Origin: Abscondita cerata | Taxonomy: Eukaryota > Arthropoda > Insecta > Coleoptera > Lampyridae | Assembly (NCBI GenBank): GCA_030710515.1 | Contig: JALBCR010001052.1 | Coordinates: forward strand, 1-64,000 | Direction of reading: 5' to 3' | DNA: 64,000 nucleotides | Shown: piece by piece, positions 35,681 to 48,600 of the stretch | How positions within the stretch are numbered: position 1 is the first letter of the stretch | Layout of the letters: every line of letters begins with the position of its first letter | The notes under the pieces: model-generated | The model's database searches: none | What the model was told of the DNA's origin: nothing | What the model saw: the letters and a program-made list of their open reading frames with translations, nothing else | Made by a program: the position numbers and the translations under genes

Positions 35681-37102
35681 TACTAAGTGACATAGAAAGA
35701 AGAACACCCAGTAATAATGAATTTATTTGAACAATTTTTGGTATACTAGTGTATACAAATTAGATTAGTAAACGATCACAATTTGATAAAAATTAAACTG
35801 TTAACTTCTTCAAAATACTTAATAATGTGTTGCTCCACCACGATGTCTTGTGCACTCATTAACACGTCTGGGCATACTTCTAATGAGGTGATCGATTTCT
35901 TCTTGAGGTATCTCATCCCATGCTATCTGTAACTGATGCTGCAAAACCGCTAGAATTTGTGCAGGGTGAGGTAAATTGAGTAATCTTCTTCCCATAATAT
36001 CCCAGACGTGCTCGATGAGCGAAAGATCGGGAGATCTTGGGGGCCAAGGCAACAAAGCAATTTGATTGGCCTCAAAATGAGCGAAAAAAACCCTAGCAAC
36101 ATGAGGTCGTGCGTTGTCTTGTTGGAATGTGCTGTTGGGGATGGTCTGAACATAAGGTACAATATGGGGTCTACGACCTCCTGGATGTAGCGCGCAGCGG
36201 TCATGTTACCTCTAATGAAGACCAAAGGTGACCTACTTCCAATAGCAATAGCTCCCCATACCATAACTTCAACTGTGTGGTGCACATGCCTATTCACAGA
36301 AAATTGGGGATCTTGTCTTTCACCCTTGCACGACCGTCATGCATACCCAAACAGAATCTGGATTCATCACTAAAGACAATTGAATTCCATTCTTGGTCCC
36401 AATTTGCCCGTTCTCTACATCACGCTAGACGATAACGTCGATGCTCTGGAGTCAGAGGTAGCACAAAAAGGGGACAGTATGAAAAAAGCCCAAAGGTTCT
36501 TATCCGTCTATAAACGGTTCGCATCCCAATCGGTCTTCCATGTTCTTCAAACCACTGGTCCGCATTCGCCCGTGTAGAAGAGAAGCGGTCCCGTAAAGCC
36601 AATAGTCTAAGACGGCGATCTTCACGTTCTGTGGTTCTTCGACGACGTCCTGTACCTCTCGCTCTTCGTGTACGGCCCTCTTGGTTCCATGCCCGAACAC
36701 AGACTGCCACAGTGTTTAAACTCCGTTGCGTTCTAGCGGCTATATCTCTCATAGACAAACCAGCCTCACGCAATCCCACAATTCTACCCCTATCAAACTC
36801 GCTTAATTGCCGAAAATTATGGCGTCTTCGCACTGGAGGCATTGTGATTGAATTAAAGAAGCTCTTTGAAATGCAATTTAAATCGCTTAAATGACATTAA
36901 ACTGTACTTACAAATGCTTAATTCATTGTTTTAGGGCTACTTAATCGTAAGTGTTTTTGAATGAGGTTAACAAAACAACCGCTAGGGCAATATGGCTGAA
37001 AAACTGATCGTTTTTTATCTTAATATAAACAAATATATTCCCAAAAAAAATTTACAAAATATTCATTATTATTGGGTGTTCTTCTTTCTATGTCACTTAG
37101 TA
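35681..37102 (-). mobile_element. Tc1-like transposon, full length but decayed
   Basis: The 1,422 bp element has about 43 bp terminal inverted repeats: left TACTAAGTGACATAGAAAGA, and right its complement, differing at one internal position. TA duplications flank it (35679-35680 and 37103-37104). The minus strand carries one transposase frame with at least two shifts. The high identity of the ends suggests that it is younger than most other elements in this window. Confidence 0.9.
35819..36842 (-). pseudogene. Tc1 transposase (DD34E), frameshifted
   Basis: The N-terminal 140 codons are open: a paired-like HTH (FRQLSEFDRGRIVGLREAGL, then SMRDIAARTQRSLNTV) and the second HTH with GRRRR linker. 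The first catalytic Asp is in FSDESRFCLG (about 36370), then MVWGAIAIGSRSPLVFI, the second Asp in FQQDNARPHVARVF, and the Glu in SPDLSLIEHVWD; exactly 34 residues separate the second Asp and the Glu, the Tc1 signature. The end reads HLIRSMPRRVNECTRHRGG. A shift near 36290 and another near 36150 break the frame. All three catalytic residues are preserved. Confidence 0.92.
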
Positions 37103-37104
37103 TA

Positions 37105-39320
37105 TTTCGAGTCGGATTTTAGTTTCAAGAAGAAATTTGTTTTCTCCCATCGGCAGCTGACAAACACCACTTTGTTGATTTCGAAGAGAAGGCGTCACAT
37201 TAATTATAAGTATACCTACATACAAAAATTACATAGGTAAGTAAGTGTGTGTCCTTTCAAGATATATATTTATAACTAATTTATCTTGACAGATTTCAAA
37301 TACCTACTTAAATTTTAGTATGATTTTTTATTTATTATTATGTTTTGATTATACTGTTAAGGGCGCAATGATTTGATTAATGTAGGTGCAGGTTTAAAAT
37401 GAAAACTATTAAAGTTTGAAACGTTCGTGTGGATGCTGAACTTCAATAAGTACTAGCTTGAAAAATTTAGCTGGTTAAAGAGCTCCTTGTTGTTTAATCT
37501 CGGTACAGAACATCAATTGAGAAAAGATATTTTGAGTCAATACTCGAAGAGAATCCAGCGGTAAATTTGTTGATCGTCTTTCACTGAAAGAAAAACCTTT
37601 TTACTGAGGAGCTTCTACGATTATACAAAATTTAGGTTTTATCTTTGGAGCGTCGATTGCAAGTCAAATGCAAAGATGAAAGAAAAATATACACAGTTTT
37701 TGAAAGAATATTTGTCATTGGGCTAATTTTGCACAAAGCAATACTTAACTCATCACGGCGGTATTTTGAGTCCGTTTCCACAAAGCTGCATGTAGTTTTT
37801 TATGAGTCTCATCCTTCTTTAATTCTTTCTAGAAATATTGAAATATTTATAGTATTATGACGATTTACTAAAAAATTTCAGGCGGCGACCAAACTCGTAT
37901 TAAATGCTACTATTTCTTCCTTCCTTCAATATTCCCATCTCACTTTTTAATTATTTTGATTTTATTTTTAGTGTTTTTAATTTACTTTCAAGATTGTCTA
38001 CTTATGCTAACTCTCATCCTTTCTTTAATTGTTCCGGCGTCTTATGGTCTACATTTTCAATTTCTTCTACCTGTCTTTGTATTTCTCTTTTCCTCAATTA
38101 ACTTCTAATCCGTTTACCCAAACACACATTTTGTCTTCTTCATCCTTCTAATCCGTTTCTACAGTGTTTGATATTTTTCATACCCTTTTTCGAAGAATTT
38201 TATTCATCCCTTCTCTCATTTTCTTGATTTTTTTCGTCTGTGTTTTCCAGTTCTTTTTTGATCAATATTAGTTCAATTAGAATCTCCTAACTCACTTTTT
38301 ATTTTCAAAAGACTTTATTGATGGTTGAAAAGAATTACAATTTTATCAAATACTTATACCAGTAGTTACAGTTTTGTTATAGGTATTTGTCGTAACTGCA
38401 AAAGCATGATGTAGACTTCAAAAACATTGTGGTACTACCAACTTGTTAGCATCGAACATCTGAGGTCAAGATTAACAAGAAAAGCAAAGGAACAGAAAAA
38501 AATTCTGATAAATTAATTTTATAATAGAGAAGAGTTAAGCAAAAGCTACCAACATTCCCGGCAGACTATAACTGTAAGGCAAGTTAGCTAGTTATTTGAA
38601 AAATTTCCTAAAAAGAGTTGTTTGAAAACCAATGAAATGAAGAATTAGCTGCGAATGAGACAACCAATAATATTCACCAGACATGCACGCATGAGTGCCG
38701 TATTTTGAAGACTTGTTCTAAGAGTTGCTCAAAAGACTTCAACCCTTTACACACTGCCAACGAAAGATTCAGTCTCAAAATAATAAAGTAAATATTAGCG
38801 GAGTTCTAATGTCAAGTCCTTTCTGTTAACAATGAGTTGCGGTTAAAATTTCCCCAAACGTTATAGCAACATTAGAGGTGGCAAAAAGATTCTTCTTTAG
38901 TCAAGGAGGAATATTCTGCAGTGTAATAAACATATAAATATACTCAATAAAAACGTCTGTAAAAATAAGAAATAGGTACATTGCAGAGCAATGATGTTCA
39001 GGCACACATTGTACCTTGGGCGACAGGAATTTTTTAAAATGAATGTTAAAACCCATATAAACAAAACAGGAATGTCTTTCATGTAGTCGCAATAATTCAG
39101 GCAATAAATGGAAATGATATAAATACTTACAGGGTGACCCTAAATATTGGACCCAAGAAATGAAGGTAATAGAAAACACCAAATTTTGTTGTCCTAAGTG
39201 TAACATTTAGAAAATGATGACGTTTTTTTGAAAAGTTTTATTCATTATTTTTAATTTGTTTACGTTTTTTGTTAAAGAATTATATATTATTATATATAAA
39301 AATTATACGTCCGTAATAAA
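37105..39320. other. Spacer, no gene recognised
   Basis: About 2.2 kb of non-coding DNA. A T-rich, pyrimidine-biased tract (37900-38290) gives spurious hydrophobic open frames. Near 39120 a TACAGGGTGACCC sequence resembles the repeat-end motif seen elsewhere. Nothing else identifiable. Confidence 0.4.
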
Positions 39321-39329
39321 ATATGACTG

Positions 39330-40020
39330 TGCAGTGATTATCCATGAGAAACAACAGAGCCCTATTGGCCTAGCGTGCTTCTCAAAAAAGGTCCAATCTT
39401 ACTTAGAACAGTTATAGATATAGTTCCAGGCGGACTTCTCTTTCTAGTGTGGGTGTCATTTGTTTCTGAGAAAAATAAACATAGATGGAATGTAATTTGC
39501 ACCTGCACTCATGGCACAGCAGACTGTAATATTGCTCTATCTCTTTCTTAACTAGTCCAATAATACAGCACTGTTTCTGAACCGTAGATGTGCTGGTTTC
39601 GTCGACTTTATATACACATCCTTTTGTGAAATTGTTAGGTGACTTTCTACTACTTTTACTAAGCTTTCAATTATTTTCCAATAGTGGATTCATCAATGTC
39701 AAATCGTCTTTTGACCAGTTTCCTTCATTCGTTTTTCTATGGTAGTTTCGGACCATTTATCAGTAAAAGTTTTCCATAAATAAAGTGGCCCGTGGAGCAA
39801 TAGTCTAGCTAGCCCCTCTATCTCCCATATATTTTTTTGGTCCATACTACTTATGAAACACCGTGTACGTTGTGTCAATAATAAACCTTTGTTTGTATTT
39901 TTAATAATTACGTTTACTTCCAGAATAATAAAATTGCTCTCACTGGTCATTTCACTAGGCCCCCTAAGCGGGGTAAAGTAAATGATAAAAGAATGTAGGG
40001 AATTAAAAAAACTATGATGT
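39330..40020 (-). pseudogene. pogo-type transposase fragment, third copy
   Basis: On the minus strand, past a poorly matching upstream open frame, KVDETSTSTVQK (about 39595-39565) matches the NVDETGLSTVQ catalytic block of pogo/jerky transposases, and NITVCCAMSAGANYIPSMF (near 39500) followed by IFLRNK matches the next block. A frameshift lies between them and stops are frequent. It differs from the copies at 20.7 and 24.1 kb, so it is a separate, older insertion. Confidence 0.6.
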
Positions 40021-40292
40021 TTGTGCATAAGAATGCCGACGTTAGCTACCGAAGGCTTTATTCAAGGCTAATTTTATTTAAATAAAAACCGGTATAGGTC
40101 AGAATAATTAAAAACGTACCTGGCATCAAAGATGATGAGTTAATCATTATAAATATTTAATACTTTATGTAATGATTAACTCGGTCATTTTTGATTATTT
40201 ACTTTTTCGGACCTATACGGTTTTTTTAAATAAAATTAGCCCTGATAAAGCCTTGCTAGCTAAAGCGAAACGTCGGTTTTTTATGAAAAACT
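40018..40292. mobile_element. Foldback element with decayed hammerhead-like arms
   Basis: The arms pair over about 80 bp: left GCCGACGTTAGCTACCGAAGG then CTAATTTTATTTAAATAAAA, right TTAAATAAAATTAGCCCTGA then AAAGCGAAACGTCGG. The right arm, read on the plus strand, has CTGATAA, an 18-base linker, GAAAC and GTCGG: the order of a hammerhead core, but with a changed core base and a broken stem III. The left arm is more degraded. Related to the element at 48477-48752. Confidence 0.6.
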
Positions 40293-40299
40293 AGACTGT

Positions 40300-42060
40300 T
40301 ACTTCTGTTATATACCTCCATCTAAAAGGAATATACACAACATCAATGAATTAATTATAAGAAAACAATTTTCTCAAAAACATTCTCAACTTAAAAAAAC
40401 TATAAAATCCGTTAGGTCATTTAACTCTGGATTTCGAGTAGGTAATCCAAATTGGTTTAATGGAATTTAAAGACTCTCCCTTAATTGCGATTTTTTTCTG
40501 GAAAAACGATGATAGCTGTTTTGTAAACATTGTAAAAAGAAAAAAAGTACCTCTGAGGTCTAGAGAACCCTAAATATGAAATTTGAATCAAACCTTTTCT
40601 CTAGATATGCAAGAAAGTAAAAAAAAAAATAGTACCTATACTTGTGAAACAACCGAAAGCAGGATTCAAAACATAACTCAGGCATACCAGGGCATATGGT
40701 AAGTACAACAAAAATTTGTAGCCTTTCGAATTCGAAAAAAAAAATTCGGAATTGCTCGAAATATTTTAGTCGCAAACTGTCATTTGATATTTAAAATAGG
40801 TCTTCAATTCAGCGTCGGTAAGAGCTTTGGGGTTTTAAATCGCAACTTTTCTTGCCCTTTTACTTCCGAAGGCCCCGCCACAGCATCATCAGCCATTTTG
40901 CAAAAAATCTTGATACCGCGTCCAAGAGTAGGTATAAAGAGATGTAATCAAATCTCTATGCCAGCCAAAGACGCGTTGAATTGAAACAAAGCCAACATTC
41001 TTATTAGAATTTTAAGTAGCACCAATAAAAAGTTTATATATATTTTTTTTCAATTTTAGATATTAATTAATTGTAGCACATAGTAGGGAGCAACTGCAAT
41101 AGTTGATTCAAGGTGCCACATAACCACGACATGCAACTGTCATTCCATTGCAATATAACAAGTTTTGAATTAATAGAAACATTTTTCCATTTCTAAAAAG
41201 AATCGGTCCATAATTATAAAAAAAGGAAATTTCACTCCGCTTTACCTTATCCTTCTTTTTATACGATTTCAATTGAACCCACAACATTATGTAATTTTAT
41301 TTTTAGGTGCATATTTAAGTGTCACATAATAGGTAAGGCAGCTGTTCATTCATTAAAAAAAATAACACATTTAATAGCATTTTATTTAAATTTTAAATAA
41401 GTATTTTTCTTTTAAATATTATACGCTGATTTGTCAAAATACTAGTAAAGATATTTACCTATTATTTATTAATGCTGAGAAATGATGTATTTTGTAAATA
41501 TTTAATAATTAAGCGCCAGTGCTTTCTATTAAAGGAATGTTGAGAAAAGTTCATTTCCGTAAAATTCTGTAACAGTTTAAAACCCTTCAAAATATATCCA
41601 CTTGCAATAAAAGCCTGAATCAAAACGACATGAAAAAGTGTGCTCCAACCTCAGATCAATATGCCCAATAAAACGATATAAATATACAATATCATTGTTC
41701 CCTGTTTTTCCCCCTACTTTTACTGCTTGTAGAAAAAGCACTTCTCTGCAATAGGTTAGTAATGAAGGTGGAGTTGAAATTGTCATTTATTTATAAGCTC
41801 TCTGCCATCTTACACTCAACGAAAGGTACTATAAAGGCGAATTTTCGTTTAATAATTCGACGAATTGCGCCTAAAGGTTCCGTTCTTTAAGAAATAATAT
41901 TCTCTGCAGAAAACTCTTGAACTTTAATAGGGTGGACGCCACGCCTCAGCATTGCCGACGGTTCCCGTTGGTAAATTTAATACAGACTCCACCTACATAC
42001 GGAAATGAATACCCAGAATGCAGCAGGTCTGTGAGAGAAGTGCCATGTACACTTTGAGGA
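40300..42060. other. Spacer upstream of scarecrow
   Basis: No gene or clear transposon is visible. Open frames here are short and unrelated to known proteins. The last few hundred bases (from about 41930) become less AT-rich, which may reflect the scarecrow upstream region. Confidence 0.35.
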
Positions 42061-42604
42061 CACTCTAAGAGCACGCTTAGGCAAGTTAAGCGCACTTCGC
42101 AGCTAAAGAGTCTTACATCAAGAGTGCTCCAAGAGTGCTATAGCTCGATCACTGATTTATTTATATAGTTAGTCAGTTTGTTTATTGAATTCGGTTATCG
42201 AATCGACCGGAAGTGGAAGTCAAAAACGCGTCGGTCTTTTGCACTTCTTCTGTTCAGTAAATTAAGTGAACTAATACAATTTCTTTAAGTTTTGCTAGTT
42301 TCAATTTGCATGCGTGATATCGTTTAGCATAATTAACTTTTTCAATAAAATTGACATCGTCACATGCTTCTACAGTAAATATTTACATCGATGTGCGCGA
42401 AGTATTAATAATTTATACGAACTTTATAAAATTTTACAAAGCATATTCGTTAATGGCCTCGGGTTTATAATACTGTGTTGTGGTGGATTATTTAGAGAAG
42501 GTGCTGGAGTCGATGTCTGCAACTGGCTACGGGGAAGGTCCGTGGTGTCGGACCGGGGCGACCTGCATGGGTTGCTACCAGAACTTAATGGCGTTGAATT
42601 GGCT
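42060..42604 (+). promoter_or_regulatory. Likely 5' region of scarecrow
   Basis: The 540 bp before the proposed start codon are less AT-rich than the flanks and contain repeated CAAGAGTG words (42118-42140) and a TCAGT initiator-like site near 42174. The reading frame is open upstream to 42314, so a longer N-terminus or an upstream 5' UTR exon ending at an AG is possible (for example TTTAG at 42490-42494). The transcription start cannot be set from sequence alone. Confidence 0.3.
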
Positions 42605-45600
42605 ATGAGCTTAAGCCCCAAACATCATCACGGAGGACCACAAGTTTTAAGTCATTTACAACAATTACATCATCATTCTACGCCGTTTAGTGTAACCGAT
42701 ATTCTTAGTCCCATCGAAGAATCATACAGAAAATTGGAAGTCGCTACCAATCCTCCATCTCCGTACAGGTAGGTTAGAATAAAACTTTTATAATCAAAAA
42801 CCGACGCTGAGTAATATGTGAGAAGTTCTGTTAATGTTTTGGAATAAATCGAAACATACACCTTAGTACGAACTATATGCTCTTTATACCCACTTAATTT
42901 TTTCAATAGATTACCCTTTTGTCAAGATTAATTCTAATGTGGGTACTAATAATAAACCTTTTAAAATAATTATAAAGGATTAAGTAAGACTTAATTTATT
43001 TTAAGCGGAAAGAAGTTTTTTTGTTAGTGTGCGAAAAAAAATTGTTCATTATAATGGGTTTTATTTTTAAATTACTGTTTAAACTGACGAAATTCAGCTT
43101 TAACTAATTTATTTCTATTATAATTTATTTATTTTTTAATTCAAAGTACATAGATCCTATAAACAGAATAATGTTATTGCCGTCGGTAAAAATTACGATT
43201 TCACTGTCCATCTGTACTACGAACAATTAATCAGAAAACCCTAACAAAATAATGAAAAAGGTTAATAATAAAAATTTTTTTTGTTATTCTAAAAATAATT
43301 TATGTGGTCGAACAGAAAATCCCAATATGTACTTATTTACCCATATTTGCTTTTGTTGAATAATTAGAAATTTTCAACAACAAATCAAATGGACAAAAAA
43401 TTTAACAAATATAATTGATGAGTAGTTCTCCGAAATATTATCATTTGACAAAGTCATTTCTAAAGAATAAAAATCATAAGTACATTTATTATTTTTAGAC
43501 ATAAGTATGAACAAAACTTATACAATACTTTACATGAACTTAAAATTATATCTTTTTAACGCAAGTGTTGATATGGTTGAAGTAAAAGTCTTATCACTTC
43601 TGAATTCGAGGCACTGATATTGCATGAAGTTTTAGTATTCTTAATAATATAAATAAAATTAGTCAAATTAAAAACATCAAAATTTAAAAAAGCTCAAAAA
43701 TTGCTATAGTACCTACAATAAAAAATAAATTTCAAACATACAGAGTTGGGATAAAATGGAACGAAGTAAATATTTTTAAAACGAAACGGACGATATCTTT
43801 GAAATTTAATCGGAAATATCCTCAAATTTTTTATTTAAATTGTATGTTTTGAAGATTTGATTAAAACTTATACATAATGGAAATAATTTTTAAGAATAAC
43901 TCACTTTTACTTGTAGAATAAGTAAATTTATTTACTTTAGACTAGTGATAATAATAATTTAAACAAAATTATTTCAAATATTCAAAATGCTTGCCGTTCA
44001 CCTTCTAGCAACACGCCAGTAGCTTAAATTCTTGAGTCACTAAAAAATGTCACTCTAATGGGCAAAGATCCGGAAAACAAGCAGCCCACTTTATGATATA
44101 GGTACTTTATATTCTATCTATTGATTTAGAAAATTTACAACCAGAAAATCCCTAACCTGTCTATCATAATGAGGTGCTCCATCTTGATGAAACCAAACAC
44201 TTTGTGTTAACTGGTCATTCTGAAGAAATGCAGGAATAATTTGTTTATTCAGTAAATCTAAATATTTGTCATCATTTAAGTTTCCATTCGCTATAAAAAA
44301 AATAGACCTATAAGCCTATTTTCGACAATTTTAAATGTGTTCATCATCAGGCGTTCGCAAAACTGCAGCCATCGATCAAAATCTTATATGAATAGTATTT
44401 TTCAATTTTCAATATCTTCTTTACGAACGTCGACTTGTATCATAGTTTAGTGCCAAAATTGTTGTAGACGTTTTAGGTAATTCTTTTAAATCAATTACAA
44501 TGTTTTATCATTGGTTTTATCTAATAATTTCGTTTTTTGGTAAATTTTTGACGTTCCCAGTTGTATCAAAATTTTGTAATGTTGACCATGATATGGGATT
44601 TCTTTTTGGGATGCACATATAATAGATTATTGTTTATTTATTATATATATATAATACAAACAAAAAGTGCTTAATTATATTGCTGAACGGATTCAAAATA
44701 ACAATAAGAACTTTCATAATCTGCAAAATGTACAGGATATTCCATTTAAACTGAAAAAGTTGAAGGTATTTCCAGTTAAACCAGAAGTATATTATTAGCA
44801 AAAATGTTTTAAAGATATTTTACTTGGTTCCATACTTTATTATCAAAACTCGGTAGGTATACTTACTTTTGTTTTTTTAAATTTACAAAATTTTGTAAGC
44901 AACTTTGAAATTACAATATAATTTTAAAAGTGCGTTTTTACGAAATAAAATAGAAAAAAACTAAACATTAGTAGAATGTTAAATTTTAATTCTGAACATG
45001 AAAATGACATTATTAAATTTATCATTAGAATCTAGAATTTTAATTTAGTATGCACACAACAATGAACCATATAAGACAATAAGGTAAATAAAGTAAAACT
45101 CCCTAGAATCTAGTGATAAATTTAATTCGAAATTAAAAGGTAATTACATAATAGAAACTAATCACATTTTATTTAAATTTTTGGTTAAAATAAAAATATA
45201 CATAATCAAAATTCAATTAATTTTTTAAGGAATTAAAATTATGTGCATTTAATTAATAGAAATTCACTTCTTTTTAATTTAAGAATTAAAATTATCTACA
45301 TATTGATTTGAGGAATTAAAATTATGTGCATAATGGAAATTTAAATCAGGCTTATGTATTATGTACATAATCGAAATAAAATAACAATAATGTGTGCATA
45401 TATGAAAGATAATTCGACAAAGGACCTGTGGTTTATAACAATTTAAAAAAATTTTAGTTATTATAATTAAATTAAACTTAATTTGCTTTGACAAAAAAAA
45501 AGAATGTTTTAAAAAAATACCCAAAAAAAACTGGAAATGCCCTTTCAAAACATCCTATTGGTTTGACTAATTTTGTATAATTGGACAAAATTTTCGACAT

Positions 45601-48600
45601 TAAAAAAATCCAAATATTCCTACAGGTACCAAGTTTTATTAAAATTGATGTAACTTCCCCATAATTGTTCACAATTTTTAAATATCGAACCTACATGTAG
45701 GTAAGGTATAATCAACGCCGTGAGTACTGTCGGTTTAAAAAAGCAAGACACCTGAGTTTAGAATGTTTTAATTTTTTTATTTGACGTTCCATTGTTTTGA
45801 AAGTTGGCATATATGTACCTTGTACAAATCCACTAGCGGTCAATAAATATCAAATTTGCAGGTAGACTTCTTCGACAGTTATTTATAGATAAATAGATCA
45901 AAAACAGACTGCTCATGTGTCTTGCTTTTTTAAAACCGATAGTAGGGTTTTTGTCGTCCCGTGCAGACTTTGTGGTATACTCCTAAGAAAAACCTTTATA
46001 TCGCTGTAGCCTACTACCCCTTTGGTTGACGCCTTAGGCAGCTGCCCCTATTGCCTCTTCTTAATAGATACGTCACTGAATATAATTTAAAACTAATGTG
46101 ATTACCATACATCTGAAAAATTGGGTACCTACCTATACTTAAGTAGTTATCAAAAAATTTGTAAACAAAACATGTGACATTAAAATGAAATCAATTAAAA
46201 AAAATTTTTTTTTTAAATTGCACAGTCAAACTTAGACGTGATTTTCGCCAATTATGCTCAAAAAACACATAAAAATATAAATAAATTAAAAACGTCGAGT
46301 ATAAGTAATTTGAAGTAATTCATTAAAAACTAGAAAGTGAAAATGTGGACGGTTGATAGTTTATCTACTTCTTTAAATCGTCAAAGTAAATGAAAAAAAG
46401 GTGTCAACATTTTTTATTTTGAAAAGGTTACATTACTCCATATTTCTAATACGGTATCCGCCAAAATAAACAGTACCGAAACAGAAAGTGCTGTGGAGTT
46501 GTTTATGTAATATGTATTTGTCATATTTGACTGCAGTTAAATTTGATTTAAAAATGGTTCTAACAACGGAAGAAAAAGTTTTTTTGGTAGAGCATTATTT
46601 TCGTTCATATTTATTTTTATTTTCGGTACTGTTTATTTTGGCGGATACTGTATTTGGAGTAAAATTGTAAACTGTAACTCAAAATTATTCACACAACATA
46701 ACGAGTGTTCAAATAAAAAACTGCACTGGGCACGCCGAGGAATTGAATTGATTTACCTATTTTTATAGTGCACGATAAACTTTTTTAAATATTAACATTT
46801 CTTTATACAATTTTATTTATACAAGGTGTTAATTAAGTATGTGGCCAAACTTTAGGATGTTGTTCCTTACTCAATTTTAAAACAAAAAAGTTTATATTAA
46901 TATAGGTCTTAAACGGCTTTGTTTTTATTATTATAAGGGGGTTCCAAAATTTTTTTAAAAACCGTTTTTCGTAAATAACTAGAACACCCAAATCAGTAAG
47001 AGATTGAAACTTGGTGACAGTTTTCAAAGTATACAGATAAATCTTCTACATTAAAAGCGGCTTCTATTATTTTAAGAGTGGTGTGCACAGAGTTAGCGCC
47101 TACGGTTTAATTAATATTGTGGTACTCAACTTTTTTTTTTAAATTTGATAAGAATTTATGATTTAGCAATCAAAACCACACAATATTAACTTTTTGAGTT
47201 TTTTGTTCAGTGTCTCTTATTAGAGAAAATAAAACAATAAAAATAAAACTACGTATACTTAACATTATTCATTTTTATTTTTTTAAATAACAATAAAACT
47301 AAAACTAAAATATTACAAAAAGAAACAAATATTACTCTATAGGCATTTACGTACGTGATCGTTAACACGAGTCGACACTAGGTGTCGCAAAACTTTCAAG
47401 TTCAAAAATTAATTTTGGTTTGCTGTATATTTTTTAATTGACTATAACTAAAGAAAATAAGTTTAAAAAATGCAATATTTGTAGAAATCCGTATTATATA
47501 AGATGCCGGCTGTGAACTTTTCAACATTGCGAAAAAGCTAGGCGAATTTTGAACGCAATATTTCAAATTATTGCCAACCGAATAAAACAGTAGCCAGTGA
47601 TAATTGAAGACTTACGAACGGCACCTACATAAACGTGTTTCGCCATATTTGAGACTCATCAGTGTTAGAGTAACTCGAATGTAACCCAACAAAAATGACC
47701 GGAATTAGCTATAGTATTTCAACGCATAGTGGGTCTGCTTATTAAGCAAGAGATAATCGGTGTCACCACCCCAGATTTATACAAATATTACATTTTGTTG
47801 GAAACTACTTCTAGTTTTGTTATAAAGCCTTTTATAATTTTCCGTTTATAACAATGTTTTTCAAAATTGTGAATGTAATTAAATAAATAAAAAATGTCGC
47901 TTTTTAATATACATTACAGTAACAAATATAAGCCATAAAATTATCTACCCGTATACGAATCGATTTTCTTTTAACAATATCTATTATAAACAAAGAACTG
48001 TAGTAAAGCAATTTAAAATAAATTAAACTAAAATTGAAACCAAAAACAGTGATAAGTGATTTATTTCCGTTTATAACAATGTATTTGAATGATTAATTAT
48101 ATAATGTTATATAATTATACAATCATAATAATTTGGTGTGAAAAAAATTATAATAAGTATTAAACAAAAATTAAATTTTTATATGAGTTTTTGGGATAAA
48201 AAATATTTAGTTTTATCTAAAATTTGAGGAATATTTTTGAAGCGCAGATTTACAATTAAGGAAAAATAGATCACTTATATACATTCTTTCTGTTCTTGAG
48301 AAGTCTTCAACAAAATACCCGAAATTGTTTATTCGTCTATATAAATACATAGATTTTGTCGTTTGTGGAATATACATTGTATAAATAAATTTACTCGCAA
48401 GTATTTTAATAATACAAATGTTTATTTAAATATTGCAAGTTGAATATAAAATTTGAAAAAAAACTGTAAATAGTGTGTTGATTGGGGTTTCTTCAACAAG
48501 AAGTCTTTCTTTAAGAGTGAGGATACAACAAAAGAACAACTTTTACTTCATATCGTCGACGTTTCGGCAGCTAAAGGTGTTGCCTACTTCAAGACATAAA

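Noticed and set aside
37900..38290. Hydrophobic open frames on the plus strand
   Set aside because: They come from a T/C-rich tract and have no domain, no splice context and no similarity that I recognise.
38897..39206. Overlapping minus-strand frames of 61 and 101 codons
   Set aside because: Composition follows the AT-rich background and there is no motif; the upper end overlaps a repeat-end sequence.
42424..42621. 65-residue minus-strand frame near the scarecrow start
   Set aside because: Shadow of the plus-strand open frame, without its own motif.
44335..44360. CATCATCAG resembling a minus-strand hammerhead core
   Set aside because: There is no GAAA at the required distance, and the segment is explained as coding sequence of the Tc1/mariner transposase relic.
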